Shown: piece by piece, positions 1 through 8,593 of the stretch
Layout: each line of letters begins with the position of its first letter
Position numbering within the stretch: the first letter of the stretch is position 1
Source of the DNA: CADCTB01 sp038214685
GTDB lineage: Bacteria > Actinomycetota > Acidimicrobiia > Acidimicrobiales > AC-14
Assembly: GCA_038214685.1 (NCBI GenBank)
Contig: JBBQRO010000007.1
Span: forward strand, 1 to 54,769
Reading direction: 5' to 3'
Length of the DNA: 54,769 nucleotides
Program-made: the position numbers and the translations under genes
The notes under the pieces: model-generated
Told to the model about the DNA's origin: nothing
What the model saw: the letters and a program-made list of their open reading frames with translations, nothing else
Database searches by the model: none

Positions 1-2
1 GG

Positions 3-365
3 GGCTGTCGGGTGCCGGGGTGTGACCGTGATCGCTGGCTCCATATCCATCACGTGGTGCACTGGGAGGACGGCGGGGTCTCCGACACCCATAATCTCCT
101 GGCCCTGTGCCGTCGACATCACCGGCTCCACCACCTCGGCCGTCTGGGCATCGCCGGCGATGCCGACGATCCCGACGGGGTGATCTTCACCGACGGGCGG
201 GGCTGGAGACTGAACGGCTGCGGGCGACCGGTACCCCCGGGGCGGTCGGTGGAGGCCGCCGCAGTTGAGCTCGGCATCGCCACCGGGGCATGGTCGCACC
301 CCACCGGGGAACGCCTCGAACCCGGGGCTGTGTACTTCAACGAGCCGGCGGGGCGGCCGGCGTGA
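3..365 (+). CDS. HNH endonuclease domain protein, C-terminal part (DUF222/HNH type), cut by window start
   Basis: The reading frame is open from the first bases, so the gene begins before the window; the GTG at 12 is internal. The visible part carries a zinc-supported HNH core: a Cys just before a VPGC segment, then HIHHVVHW, a DGG turn, N-L-L-A-L-C and the closing RRHHRLHH run. This is the usual C-terminal end of the actinobacterial DUF222-HNH proteins, which are numerous in such genomes and of unclear cellular role (putative nucleases, often near mobile DNA). The tail after the HNH core is about 75 residues, has a W-rich patch and shows no further motif. The N-terminal DUF222 domain cannot be seen, so the family name is inferred from the HNH signature alone. 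Confidence 0.8.
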   Translation, partial: GCRVPGCDRDRWLHIHHVVHWEDGGVSDTHNLLALCRRHHRLHHLGRLGIAGDADDPDGVIFTDGRGWRLNGCGRPVPPGRSVEAAAVELGIATGAWSHPTGERLEPGAVYFNEPAGRPA

Positions 366-710
366 GCTAGGGCGTCATCCGAGCTGCCTGACCGACACGG
401 CTCATAGGATGCCGGCCGAGCCCGGCGTCGGCGGCCACCAGGGCGTCTAGCTGCTCGCATCGCTCGGTGGTCAGCTCCGAGTCAAGGCGCTGGCGTATCT
501 CATCTTGGGCGTGACCCGGGCTGCGGACACCGCCCGCGTGGCGGCCGTTGACCTATCGGGCGTAGCGGCTGAAGGAGACTGCGGCCACCCGATCTGCTTG
601 GCCACGATCGCCCTTCCGGTAAGGGAAACTGCTGGGCCTGCACCACGGCCAGTCCGCCCCAGCGCGGCCGACCAGTCCGGTGGCCAACCACAGAGCTCCT
701 GGTCATCCGC
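366..710. other. intergenic stretch with a possible decayed coding fragment
   Basis: No complete gene is supported here. On the minus strand, from about 530 down to a TAG at 375-377, one frame reads as a natural-looking helical peptide with high GC at third positions (segments such as RQRLDSELT, EQLDALVAAD and AGLGRHPM). It has no start codon or plausible 5' part, so it may be the tail of a lost gene. The rest, about 530-710, shows nothing I can name. Confidence 0.3.
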
Positions 711-1520
711 TCAGATCACCCGGTGGGCGCCGGCGTAGACGTTCATGGTGTCGCCCCGGAGGAAGCCCACGAGGGTCATGCCCGCCTCCTCGGCCAGCTC
801 GGCGGCCAGGTTGGACGGAGCCGACACCGCGGCCAGGAGGGGGATGCCCGCCATGAGCGCCTTCTGCACCAGCTCGAAGCTGGCCCGGCCCGAGGCCAGG
901 ATCACGTGTTGCCGCAAGGGCAGGAGACCGCCCATGGCCGCCCAGCCGATCACCTTGTCGAAGGCGTTGTGGCGGCCCACGTCCTCCCGCACGCACATCA
1001 GCCGGCCGGTGGCGTCGAACAGCCCGGCGGCGTGGAGCCCGCCGGTGCGCTCGAACAGCCTCTGGGCCTCCCGCATCCGACCCGGCAGCGCGCACAGCAG
1101 GGACGCGTCGAGGCGCAGCGGGTCGGCACCCACGTCGTGCACCGACCTTGAGCGCACACTGTCGATGCTGGCCTTGCCGCACAGCCCGCATGAGGACGTG
1201 GTGAGGAACGGGCGGGCGGCGTGCTCCGGCGGCGGCCGCACGCCGGGAGTGAGAGCCACGTCGAGCACGTTGAACGCCTGGGTGTCGGGGCCCGGGCAGT
1301 AGCTGATGGTGGCCACGTCGGCCCGACCGGCGATGAGTCCCTCGGACAGGAGGAAGCCGGTGGCCAGCTCGAAGTCGTTCCCCGGCGTCCGCATGGTGAC
1401 GGCCAGCGGGCGACCGCCGACCCGGATCTCCAGGGGCTCCTCGGCCACCAGCGAATCGAAGCGGATCTCGCGGCTATCCTCGGCGATCCTGGTCACCCGA
1501 CGCCGGGCGGTGATGGGCAT
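711..1520 (-). CDS. fdhD: formate dehydrogenase accessory sulfurtransferase FdhD
   Basis: FdhD takes sulfur from the cysteine desulfurase IscS and passes it to the bis-MGD cofactor of formate dehydrogenase, which is needed for activity. The 269-residue protein has the family length and the CGLCGK motif in its middle, whose cysteines carry the persulfide. It also has the conserved EDVGRHNAFDK segment and the later SGRASFELVQKA and SAPSNLA motifs. It is divergent from the formate dehydrogenase genes and presumably matures the FdhA subunit encoded next door. The ATG start (1520-1518) overlaps the first ATG of the divergent small gene by two bases. An internal GTG about 24 bases further in would remove that overlap. 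Confidence 0.95.
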   Translation of the reverse strand: MPITARRRVTRIAEDSREIRFDSLVAEEPLEIRVGGRPLAVTMRTPGNDFELATGFLLSEGLIAGRADVATISYCPGPDTQAFNVLDVALTPGVRPPPEHAARPFLTTSSCGLCGKASIDSVRSRSVHDVGADPLRLDASLLCALPGRMREAQRLFERTGGLHAAGLFDATGRLMCVREDVGRHNAFDKVIGWAAMGGLLPLRQHVILASGRASFELVQKALMAGIPLLAAVSAPSNLAAELAEEAGMTLVGFLRGDTMNVYAGAHRVI

Positions 1521-1791
1521 GAGCGCAACCTACCCAGACCGCTACGCCGAGGCGATGGGGCTGGAACTCACCCAGTCGGAGGTCGACGCCGTCCTCGACC
1601 TGGCCCGGGTGGTGGCCCATGGCAGCGAGCGCCGCTTCGCCCCGCTCTCGACGTACCTCGCAGGCCAGTTCGTGGCCGAGAGGGTGGGGACCGGCCTGCC
1701 CCGGGCCGAGGCCCTGGCCGAGGCCATCGCCATCGCCGAGCGCGCCCTGGCGTCGGCGTCGGGCGCCGACACGGGCAACTCTGCCGAGTGA
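1519..1791 (+). CDS. DUF6457-like small protein of the molybdenum/formate dehydrogenase locus
   Basis: The 90-residue product is mostly helical, with the pattern VLDLARVVAHGSERR-FAPLSTYLAGQFVAE. This resembles the DUF6457 domain found beside fdhD, mobA or formate dehydrogenase genes in actinobacteria. Its function is not established; the context suggests a part in molybdenum cofactor handling or enzyme maturation. The stop TGA (1789-1791) overlaps the GTG start of fdhA, so the two are probably translated together. Starts at 1513, 1519 and 1555 are all in frame. I chose 1519, but 1555 would leave room for a promoter between this gene and fdhD. The family assignment rests on remembered pattern and neighbourhood. 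Confidence 0.7.
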   Translation: MSATYPDRYAEAMGLELTQSEVDAVLDLARVVAHGSERRFAPLSTYLAGQFVAERVGTGLPRAEALAEAIAIAERALASASGADTGNSAE

Positions 1792-4700
1792 GCAGCGCCC
1801 GCAGGCTGATCGCCTCCTGGCCGGTGCTCCGCCAGCTCACCGGGCCTGACCGCCTGGGCCTCGGTGAGGCGGTGCAGTCGGCCACATCGGCCGCCTTGGA
1901 GGCCCGGACCGACACGGCCGACCGGGTGGTGAAGTCCATCTGTCCCTACTGCGCGGTGGGTTGCGGCCAGCGCATCTTCGTGAAGGACGAGAGGGTCATC
2001 CAGGTCGAGGGCGACCCGGACAGCCCCATCTCGCGGGGCCGCCTGTGCCCCAAGGGCTCGGCCACCAAGCAGCTGGTGACCGGTCCGAGCCGCGAGTACA
2101 AGGTCAGGTACCGGCGCCCCCACGGCACCGACTGGGAGGAGCTTCCCCTCGATCGGGCCATGGACATGATCGCCGATCGGGTGATCGCCACCCGGACCGC
2201 CACCTGGGACGGACCGCACCGACGCACCCTCGGCATCGCCAGCCTCGGAGGAGCCACCCTCGACAACGAGGAGAACTACCTCATGAAGAAGCTCTACACC
2301 GCGTTGGGTGCGGTCCAGGTCGAGAACCAGGCCCGAATATGACACTCCTCCACCGTCCCCGGTCTGGGGACGTCGTTCGGTAGGGGCGGGGCCACCGGCT
2401 ACCAGCAGGATCTGGCCAACTCGGACTGCATCCTGATCATGGGCTCCAACATGGCCGAGTGCCACCCGGTGGGGTTTCAGTGGGTCATGGAGGCCAAGGC
2501 CCGGGGCGCCCGGGTCGTCCACGTCGACCCCCGCTTCACCCGCACCAGCGCCATGGCCGACATCTTTGTGGCCATCCGGGCCGGCAGCGACATCGCCTTC
2601 CTGGGGGCCATCGTCAACCACGTCCTGTCCAACGGGCGGGAGCTGCGCGAGTACGTCACCGCCTACACCAACGCCTCTGCGATCATCGACGAGGACTACC
2701 AGGACACCGAGGATCTCGACGGGCTGTTCTCGGGCTGGGATCCCGAGGCCCGGGCCTATGACCCGCAGAGCTGGCAGTACGCCGAGGCCCCTCTGACCGA
2801 TCCCACGCTCGAGCACCCCCGCTGTGTCTTCCAGATCCTGAAGCGACACTTCGCCCGCTACACCCCCGAGCTGGTCGAGGAGCTGTGCGGCGTACCGCGC
2901 GACCAGTTTTTCGAAGTCGCCGACGCACTGTGCGACAACTCCAACCGCGAGCGCACGACGGCAATCTGCTACGCCGTGGGGTGGACCCAACACACCGTCG
3001 GCGTCCAGTACATCCGCACCGCCGCCATCCTCCAGCTCCTGCTAGGGAATATCGGTCGCCCCGGCGGGGGGATCATGGCCCTTCGGGGCCACGCCAGCAT
3101 CCAGGGCTCCACCGATATCCCGACGCTCTACAACATCCTGCCGGGCTACCTGCCCATGCCCCACGCCAACCTGCACCGGACCCTCGCCGACTACCTCGAC
3201 GCCAACATCGCGCCGGCGGGGTTCTGGGGCAACGCGGATGTGTACTTCGTCAGCCTGCTCAAGGCCTGGTGGGGCGACGCCGCCACTGCGGTCAACGACT
3301 GGTGTTACGACTACCTACCGTTCATCACCGGCGACCACTCCACGTACCGGACGGTCCTGGACATGGCCGACGGCAAGGTGGCCGGCTTCTTCGTGGTCGG
3401 CCAGAACCCGGCCGTCGGCTCGGCCAACGGCCGGCTCCACCGCTTGGCCATGGCTGAGCTGGAATGGCTGGTCGTGCGGGACCTGGTCGAGACCGAGACG
3501 GCCACGTTCTGGAAGGACGGCCCCGAGATCGACAGTGGCGACCTGACGACCGCCGACATCGCCACCGAGGTGTTCCTCCTCCCCGCCGCCGCCCACAGCG
3601 AGAAGGACGGCAGCTTCACCCAGACCCAGCGCCTGCTCCAGTGGCATCACAAGGCCACCGAGCCGGCGGGCGACTGCCGGTCCGAGCTGTGGTTCTACTG
3701 GCACCTGGGCCGGATCATCCGGGAGAAGCTGGCCGGCTCCACCGACGCCCGTGACCGCCCGGTCCTCGACCTCACCTGGGACTACCCGCTGCTGGGAGAC
3801 ACCCAGGAACCCGACGCCGAAGCTGTGCTGCGTGAGATCAACGGCGTGGGCCCCGACGGTCGTGCCGTCTCCGGCTACACCGCCCTGGCGGCCGACGGCT
3901 CGACTGCATGTGGCTGCTGGATCTACAGCGGGTGCTACGCCGGCGACGTCAACCAGGCCGCTCGGCGCACGCCCGCCGCCGACGACGACGCCCTGGCCCA
4001 CGGGTGGGGATGGGCATGGCCGGCCAACCGCCGGGTCCTCTACAACCGGGCGTCGGCCGACCCGGCGGGGCGCCCGTGGTCGGACCGCAAAGCCCTCGTC
4101 TGGTGGGACGACGACGCCAAGCAGTGGACGGGCCACGACGTCCCCGACTTCGTGGTCGACATGCCGCCCGACTACGTGCCACCCAAGGGCGCCACCGCCG
4201 AATACGCCCTCCGGGGCGACGACCCCTTCATCATGCAGACCGACGGCAAGGGGTGGCTCTTCGCCCCCAGCGGCCTGGTCGATGGTCCCCTCCCTACCCA
4301 CTACGAGCCCCACGAGTCGCCCTTCTCCAACCCGCTCTACGCGCAGCAGGCCAACCCGGCCCGGCAGATCCACCGCCACCGCCACAACCGCTACAACGAC
4401 GAGAAGCCGGCGACGAACTACCCGTTCGTGATGACCACCTACCGGCTCACCGAGCACCACACCGCCGGGGGGATGTCGCGCTTTCTCGCCCGCCTGGCCG
4501 AGTTGCAGCCGGCGATGTTCTGCGAGGTCAGCCCGCAGCTGGCTGCCGCCCGGGGTCTGGTAAACGGCGGGTGGGCCACCATCACCTCCTCCCGCACGGC
4601 CATCGAAGCCCGAGTGCTGGTGACCGACCGGCTCAGGCCGCTGCGGGTCCAGGGCCGCGATCTGCATCAGGTCGGCCTCCCCTACCACTGGGGCTGGAAG

Positions 4701-4820
4701 GGCCTGACCACCGGCGACGCGGCCAACGACCTGTTCCCGCTCGCCCTCGACCCCAACGTCCACATCCAGGAGGTCAAAGCGGCCACCTGCGACATCGCTC
4801 CGGGGCGCCGGCCCCGGTGA
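1788..4820 (+). CDS. fdhA: formate dehydrogenase major subunit, selenocysteine-containing (in-frame TGA at 2340-2342)
   Basis: This is the catalytic subunit that oxidises formate to CO2 at a Mo or W bis-MGD centre. Read through, it is 1010 residues, close to E. coli FdnG. An N-terminal 4Fe-4S site is made by C52, C55, C59 and C87 (CPYCAVGC, then GRLCPKG). The frame meets TGA at codon 185 in the setting VENQARI-U-HSSTVPGLG, exactly where the family carries Sec or Cys. The frame continues without a break into NMAECHPVGF, DPRFTRTSA and a C-terminal molybdopterin-dinucleotide binding domain near MTTYRLTEHH. A SECIS-like hairpin follows the TGA. No clear twin-arginine motif is seen at the N-terminus, so a cytoplasmic-facing site is likely. 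The GTG start overlaps the upstream stop and the 3' end overlaps fdhB, forming a tight operon. A plain nonsense mutation is unlikely given the exact position and hairpin. Confidence 0.95.
2340..2371 (+). promoter_or_regulatory. UGA (Sec) codon and bacterial SECIS hairpin of fdhA
   Basis: Counting the U of UGA as 1, bases 16-21 (GTCCCC) pair with 27-32 (GGGGAC), leaving the loop GGTCT at 22-26. The E. coli fdhF SECIS has its AGGUCU loop at 21-26, with SelB contacts at U17, G23 and U24. All three bases occur here at the same numbers (2356, 2362, 2363). U17 can pair with A31 in this hairpin instead of bulging, which is a difference from E. coli. This element would bind SelB-GTP-Sec-tRNA and recode the UGA. 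Confidence 0.88.
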
Positions 4821-5590
4821 CCCGCATGGGGTTCTTCACCGACACCTCCATCTGTATCGGCTGCAAGGCGTGCGAGGTGGCCTGCAAGGAGTGGAACGAC
4901 GTCCCCGAGAACGGCTTGGACTTCCTGGCCACGTCGTACGACAACACAGGCGGGCTGGGCGCGGACACGTGGCGTCATGTGGCGTTCATCGAACAACCTC
5001 TCGCTGTGCCGGCCATCGGCGACAACGGCATTCGCTGGCTCATGAGCAGCGACGTCTGCAAGCACTGCACCCATGCCGCGTGTCTCGATGTGTGCCCGAC
5101 CGGGGCGTTGTTCCGGACGGAGTTCGACACGGTGGTGGTGCAGCAGGACGTGTGCAACGGGTGCGGGTACTGCGTGCCGGCGTGCCCGTTCGGGGTCATA
5201 GACAAGCGGGAATCCGACGGGCGGGTCTGGAAGTGCACGCTCTGCTACGACCGCCTCACATCGGCGATGGAGCCGGCGTGCGCCACCGCGTGCCCGACGC
5301 AGTCGATCCAGTACGGGCCCCTCGACGAGCTCCGTGAGCGGGCAGCCGGGCGCGTGGGTGTGCTGCGAGATGCCGGCGTGGCCGAGGCCCACCTGTACGG
5401 AGCCGACGAGGACGACGGCGTCGGCGGGTTCGGGGCATTCTTCCTGCTTCTCGACGCGCCCGAGGTCTACGGCCTCCCTCCCGATCCGGTGGTGACCACC
5501 CGCGACCTGCCCCGGATGTGGAGGGCGGCGGCCGTTGCCGCGCTGGCCCTGGTCGGCGCGGTCGCTGCGGCCTGCGTCCGGCCCCGGTGA
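4817..5590 (+). CDS. fdhB: formate dehydrogenase iron-sulfur subunit (four 4Fe-4S clusters)
   Basis: This electron-transfer subunit passes electrons from FdhA to the membrane partner. The 257-residue protein has four cysteine groups in ferredoxin order: CIGCKACEVAC near residue 12, CKHCTHAACLDVC, CNGCGYCVPAC, and CTLCYDR with a later CATAC. Together these give four 4Fe-4S sites as in FdnH/HybA-type subunits. A hydrophobic C-terminal segment (AAAVAALALVGAVAAA) could anchor it to the membrane. The chosen GTG (4817) overlaps the fdhA stop in a GTGA arrangement; ATG at 4826 is the alternative. The 3' end overlaps the start of the NrfD-like gene in the same way, so all three subunits are translationally coupled. 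Confidence 0.93.
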   Translation: MTRMGFFTDTSICIGCKACEVACKEWNDVPENGLDFLATSYDNTGGLGADTWRHVAFIEQPLAVPAIGDNGIRWLMSSDVCKHCTHAACLDVCPTGALFRTEFDTVVVQQDVCNGCGYCVPACPFGVIDKRESDGRVWKCTLCYDRLTSAMEPACATACPTQSIQYGPLDELRERAAGRVGVLRDAGVAEAHLYGADEDDGVGGFGAFFLLLDAPEVYGLPPDPVVTTRDLPRMWRAAAVAALALVGAVAAACVRPR

Positions 5591-6486
5591 CCGCCGTCGA
5601 CCCGGCGCAGGGCTACTACGGCCGGCCCGTCCTGAAGGCGCCGGTCTGGAAGCCGGCGATCGCTCTCTACTTCTTCACCGGCGGGCTGGCCGGGGCGTCG
5701 TCGACCTTGGCCCTTGCCGCCGGCCTGACGGGCAACCGTCGCCTGGCCCGCTCCGCCCTGGTGGCGTCGGCGGCCGGCATCGCCGCCAGCGGGCCGCTCC
5801 TGGTGGTCGACCTTGGCCGTCCGGCACGCTTCCTGAACATGCTGCGGGTGGCCAAGCCCACCTCGCCCATGAGCGTGGGCAGCTGGATCCTTGCCGCCTT
5901 CGGGCCGGCATCGGTCGTGGCCGCGGGCTGCGAGGTCGCCGGGCGGCTACCCCGCGTGGGCCGGGCCGCGAGCGGGATCGCCGGGGCGCTGGGCCCTGCC
6001 GTGGCCGCATACACCGCGGTGCTCGTGGCCGACACCGCCATCCCGGCCTGGCACGACGCCTACCGAGAGCTGCCGTTCGTGTTCGTCGGAAGCGCAATGG
6101 CCAGCGCCGCGGGCTCGGCCATGGCGTGCACGCCTGTTGCCGACGCCGGTCCGGCCCGACGCCTCGCGGTCTTGGGTGCGGCACTGGAGGTGGGCGCGTT
6201 CCGGGCCATGACATCCGGGATCGAGGACGTGGCCGGCCCCTATCGGGATGGTCGAGCGGGCCGACTGGCCCGGGCCGCCGAGATCTGCAGCGCCGCCGGT
6301 GCCCTGCTCGTCCTCGCAGCCGGCCGCCGCCGGGCCGCGGCGGCGGCCGCCGGCGGGCTCCTGTGCACGGGCAGCCTCCTCACCCGGTTCTCGGTGTTCC
6401 GGGCCGGGTTCGAGTCCGCCGACGACCCATCGGCAACCATCAGCCCGCAGCGCCGCCGGGCCGACGCCACCGCGCGTCCTACCTGA
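5587..6486 (+). CDS. nrfD: NrfD/PsrC-family membrane subunit of the formate dehydrogenase
   Basis: NrfD-type proteins are polytopic quinone-reactive anchors that take electrons from a four-cluster Fe-S partner. This 299-residue protein starts YYGRPVLKAPVWKP, then shows about eight hydrophobic stretches, with the typical LVVDLGRPARFLNML and PTSPMSVGSWIL signatures in the first half. It follows fdhB with a four-base overlap, so it most likely completes a FdhA-FdhB-NrfD complex feeding the quinone pool. A cytochrome b (FdnI type) is absent, so this is the haem-free variety. A GC-rich inverted repeat (CCCGGG on both arms) lies shortly after the stop, around 6510-6530, and could act as a weak terminator. 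Confidence 0.9.
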   Translation: MTAVDPAQGYYGRPVLKAPVWKPAIALYFFTGGLAGASSTLALAAGLTGNRRLARSALVASAAGIAASGPLLVVDLGRPARFLNMLRVAKPTSPMSVGSWILAAFGPASVVAAGCEVAGRLPRVGRAASGIAGALGPAVAAYTAVLVADTAIPAWHDAYRELPFVFVGSAMASAAGSAMACTPVADAGPARRLAVLGAALEVGAFRAMTSGIEDVAGPYRDGRAGRLARAAEICSAAGALLVLAAGRRRAAAAAAGGLLCTGSLLTRFSVFRAGFESADDPSATISPQRRRADATARPT

Positions 6487-6697
6487 GCACGGGGGCCTCA
6501 CCTTCGCTCACCCGGGCTCGTGCCCCGGGAGCTCTGACGCTCCCCCCGAAACGGGTGTACTTTTGACGTTGGCGCACCTCGTTGTGTGTGCTGGCCTTCC
6601 CGGCACGTCGCCTCGGACCCCGGTAGCGCGTCGTTGGCCCCAGGGAAAGCAAACTGATGCCAGCTTCTTCGTTCCGGAAGTCCCCGCGGTAGTCGCC

Positions 6698-7903
6698 GTG
6701 GACAACCTTGCCACCGCCTCGCCGGTCCCGTTCACGGATGGGCCGTCGTCGGGCGCGTTTGCTCGGGTTGCCGCCTTGCTGCATGAGTCTCGACGCCAGG
6801 CACCGGACCAGCTCGGCGCGTTCCTGGGTCGAAGCGTGGCTGCCTTCGGGATGGAGGACCTCTCGGTGTACGTCACCGACTTCGAGCAGCGTCGCCTGGT
6901 GCCGATCGGGGGCTCAGCGGAGATGGGCTCGATCGACATCGACGACTCAACCGGGGGGCGGTCCTTCACCACCGCCAGCCAGATTGGTGAACCGGCCGAG
7001 GGTGGCGAGCGGCTGTGGAGCGTGGTGGTCGATGGGGCCGCCCGCCTCGGGGTGATGTGCGTCACGATGCCCATCGTCGACGACGACGCCCGGACCTTGG
7101 CCGACAGCCTCGCCGGGGTGGTCGCCGCGCTGCTCATCACCCGAGGCCAGTGCACGGACGCCTACACGTCGCTGCGTCGCACCGAGAAGTTCAGTTTGGC
7201 GGCGGAGATGCAATGGGACCTGCTGCCGCCGCTGAGCCTGGACAGCGGGCGGGTGTCGGTGGCCGGGCTGATACAGCCTGCGTATGAGGTCGGCGGCGAT
7301 GCATTCGACTACGCCGTCAACGGCGACACTCTCGACTTCGCCGTCTTCGACGCCATGGGTCACGGACTGGTCTCAAGCCAGCTCGCCCATCTCTCCGTGA
7401 GCAGCTATCGCCACAGCCGGCGCTGTGGCTTCGATCTCGAGGCCACCTACCAGGCCATGGACGCCGCCGTGGCGGCCAGGACCACCGGAGAGGAGTTCGT
7501 CACCTGCATCCTCGGACGACTCGACCTGCTCGACGGGCACCTCGCCTGGATCAACGTCGGCCACCCGCTGCCGCTCCTGGTCCGCTGCGGCAAGGTCGTG
7601 GGCACGCTGTCATGCGCGGCGACGATACCTGCCGGGCTCGGCCTCGGCGGGGTGACCGAGATCGCCCACGACGCCCTGGAGCCGGGCGACCGGTTGTTCT
7701 GCATCACCGACGGTGTGGTCGACTCCCACCGCCCAGGTGGCGAGGACTTCGGTGAGGAACGGCTCATGGCTCTGCTCTCCGAACAGTCCCAAGCCGGTTT
7801 CGACGCAGCGGAGACGGTTCGCCGGCTGTCCCATACCGTGCTCGACCACCACGGTGTGCTCAGCGACGACACCACCGCCTTCCTTATCGACTTCCACTCG
7901 TAG
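6698..7903 (+). CDS. PP2C-type serine phosphatase with SpoIIE/RsbU domain
   Basis: The C-terminal half (from SLAAEMQWDLLPP) is a SpoIIE/RsbU phosphatase domain with the metal-binding motifs GGDAFDY, FDAMGHG, ITDGVVD and a final SDDTTAF. Such enzymes dephosphorylate anti-sigma-factor antagonists and so switch stress sigma factors on. The N-terminal 150 residues look GAF-like and may sense a signal; no membrane segment is seen. GTG at 6698 gives 401 residues. In-frame TTG codons at 6563 and 6569 are possible upstream starts, and the true start is uncertain. The gene stands alone between nrfD and the Sec lipoprotein gene, with about 210 bases upstream that show no clear promoter. No partner STAS or kinase gene is in the window. 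Confidence 0.85.
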   Translation: MDNLATASPVPFTDGPSSGAFARVAALLHESRRQAPDQLGAFLGRSVAAFGMEDLSVYVTDFEQRRLVPIGGSAEMGSIDIDDSTGGRSFTTASQIGEPAEGGERLWSVVVDGAARLGVMCVTMPIVDDDARTLADSLAGVVAALLITRGQCTDAYTSLRRTEKFSLAAEMQWDLLPPLSLDSGRVSVAGLIQPAYEVGGDAFDYAVNGDTLDFAVFDAMGHGLVSSQLAHLSVSSYRHSRRCGFDLEATYQAMDAAVAARTTGEEFVTCILGRLDLLDGHLAWINVGHPLPLLVRCGKVVGTLSCAATIPAGLGLGGVTEIAHDALEPGDRLFCITDGVVDSHRPGGEDFGEERLMALLSEQSQAGFDAAETVRRLSHTVLDHHGVLSDDTTAFLIDFHS

Positions 7904-7965
7904 CTCACGCGCGGGGCCGGATCAGCCTCGTCCATGACCGGTATTGCGGGAGGTTCTGCCCTACG

Positions 7966-8577
7966 GTGGCCGACGTGAAGCGTCGACGACTCCTCGCAGC
8001 CATGGCGTGCGGCGGTTTCGCCCTCAGTGGATGCGGAGGGAGCGGCGGGGACCAGGTCGTCACATCCCCCTCGCAGGCCACGGGCTCGACCCAGCCGAAC
8101 ATCTCTGCGGCCGCCCCCGATGGCTCCGCTCCCGGGCCGACGACCTCGGCGCCCTCCCGCACCGGGACCGGCGTCCTGCCGAGCGTGAGCGTCGACGATG
8201 TCGGCGCCGGGACCAAGGTGGACCTGGCGTCGCTCTCGCCGTCGAGCCAGCCGTTGCTGGTGTGGATGTGGGCGCCCCACTGACCGGTCTGCCGCCTGGA
8301 GGCTCCAGGCGTCGAGCAGTTCGCTCGAGCTCATGGCGACCAGGTGACCGTGGTCGGCCTCGGCACCCAGGACAATCTCAGCCAGGCGCGCGACTTCGTG
8401 CAGCGCTACGGTGCCACCTTCCAGATGCTCTGGGACTCCTCGTCGAGGTCGTGGCGGGCCCTGGGTGTCGCCGGCCAACCTGCCGCCATCCTGCTGGCTC
8501 CTGACGGGTCGGAGATCAAACGCTGGCTCGGTCCGTTCGACGAGGCGGAAGTGCTGAGTTTGTCCGCCCGCTACTGA
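7966..8577 (+). CDS. thioredoxin-like lipoprotein with a predicted Sec-x-x-Cys active site (in-frame TGA at 8281-8283)
   Basis: The first 105 codons encode a basic N-terminus (KRRR), a hydrophobic stretch and a lipobox ALSGC (Cys23), then a Ser/Thr/Pro linker and the start of a thioredoxin fold ending in LLVWMWAPH. The frame then meets TGA and goes on at once as PVCRLEAPG, a typical TlpA/DsbE continuation, with a cis-Pro loop VAGQPAA and LLAPDG near the end. In homologues the motif is WAPWCPxC, so the TGA stands for the nucleophilic Cys and the site reads U106-P-V-C109. Both halves share one frame, and a strong hairpin follows. The whole protein would be 203 residues, anchored outside the membrane. 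RBS-like GGGAGG lies 12 bases upstream. CcdA follows after 16 bases and would supply reductant. If not recoded, this would be a nonsense pseudogene. Confidence 0.85.
8281..8310 (+). promoter_or_regulatory. UGA (Sec) codon and predicted SECIS hairpin of the thioredoxin-like gene
   Basis: Counting the U of UGA as 1, bases 14-20 (GCCTGGA) pair perfectly with 24-30 (TCCAGGC), leaving a GGC loop. With A20-U24 open, the loop is AGGCT. Stem length, a G at the loop start and the distance from the UGA fit the bacterial SECIS pattern. U17, G22 and U24 fall at the E. coli-numbered contact positions, as in the fdhA element, although G23 is C here. Confidence 0.78.
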
Positions 8578-8593
8578 GGGCCGGAGCCGACGC

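Noticed and set aside
2340..2342. TGA as a nonsense mutation splitting fdhA
   Set aside because: It is at the known Sec/Cys site, the downstream frame is intact for 825 codons, and a SECIS hairpin follows.
6500..6535. Terminator after nrfD
   Set aside because: The CCCGGG inverted repeat is short and lacks a U-run; kept only as a remark in the nrfD entry.
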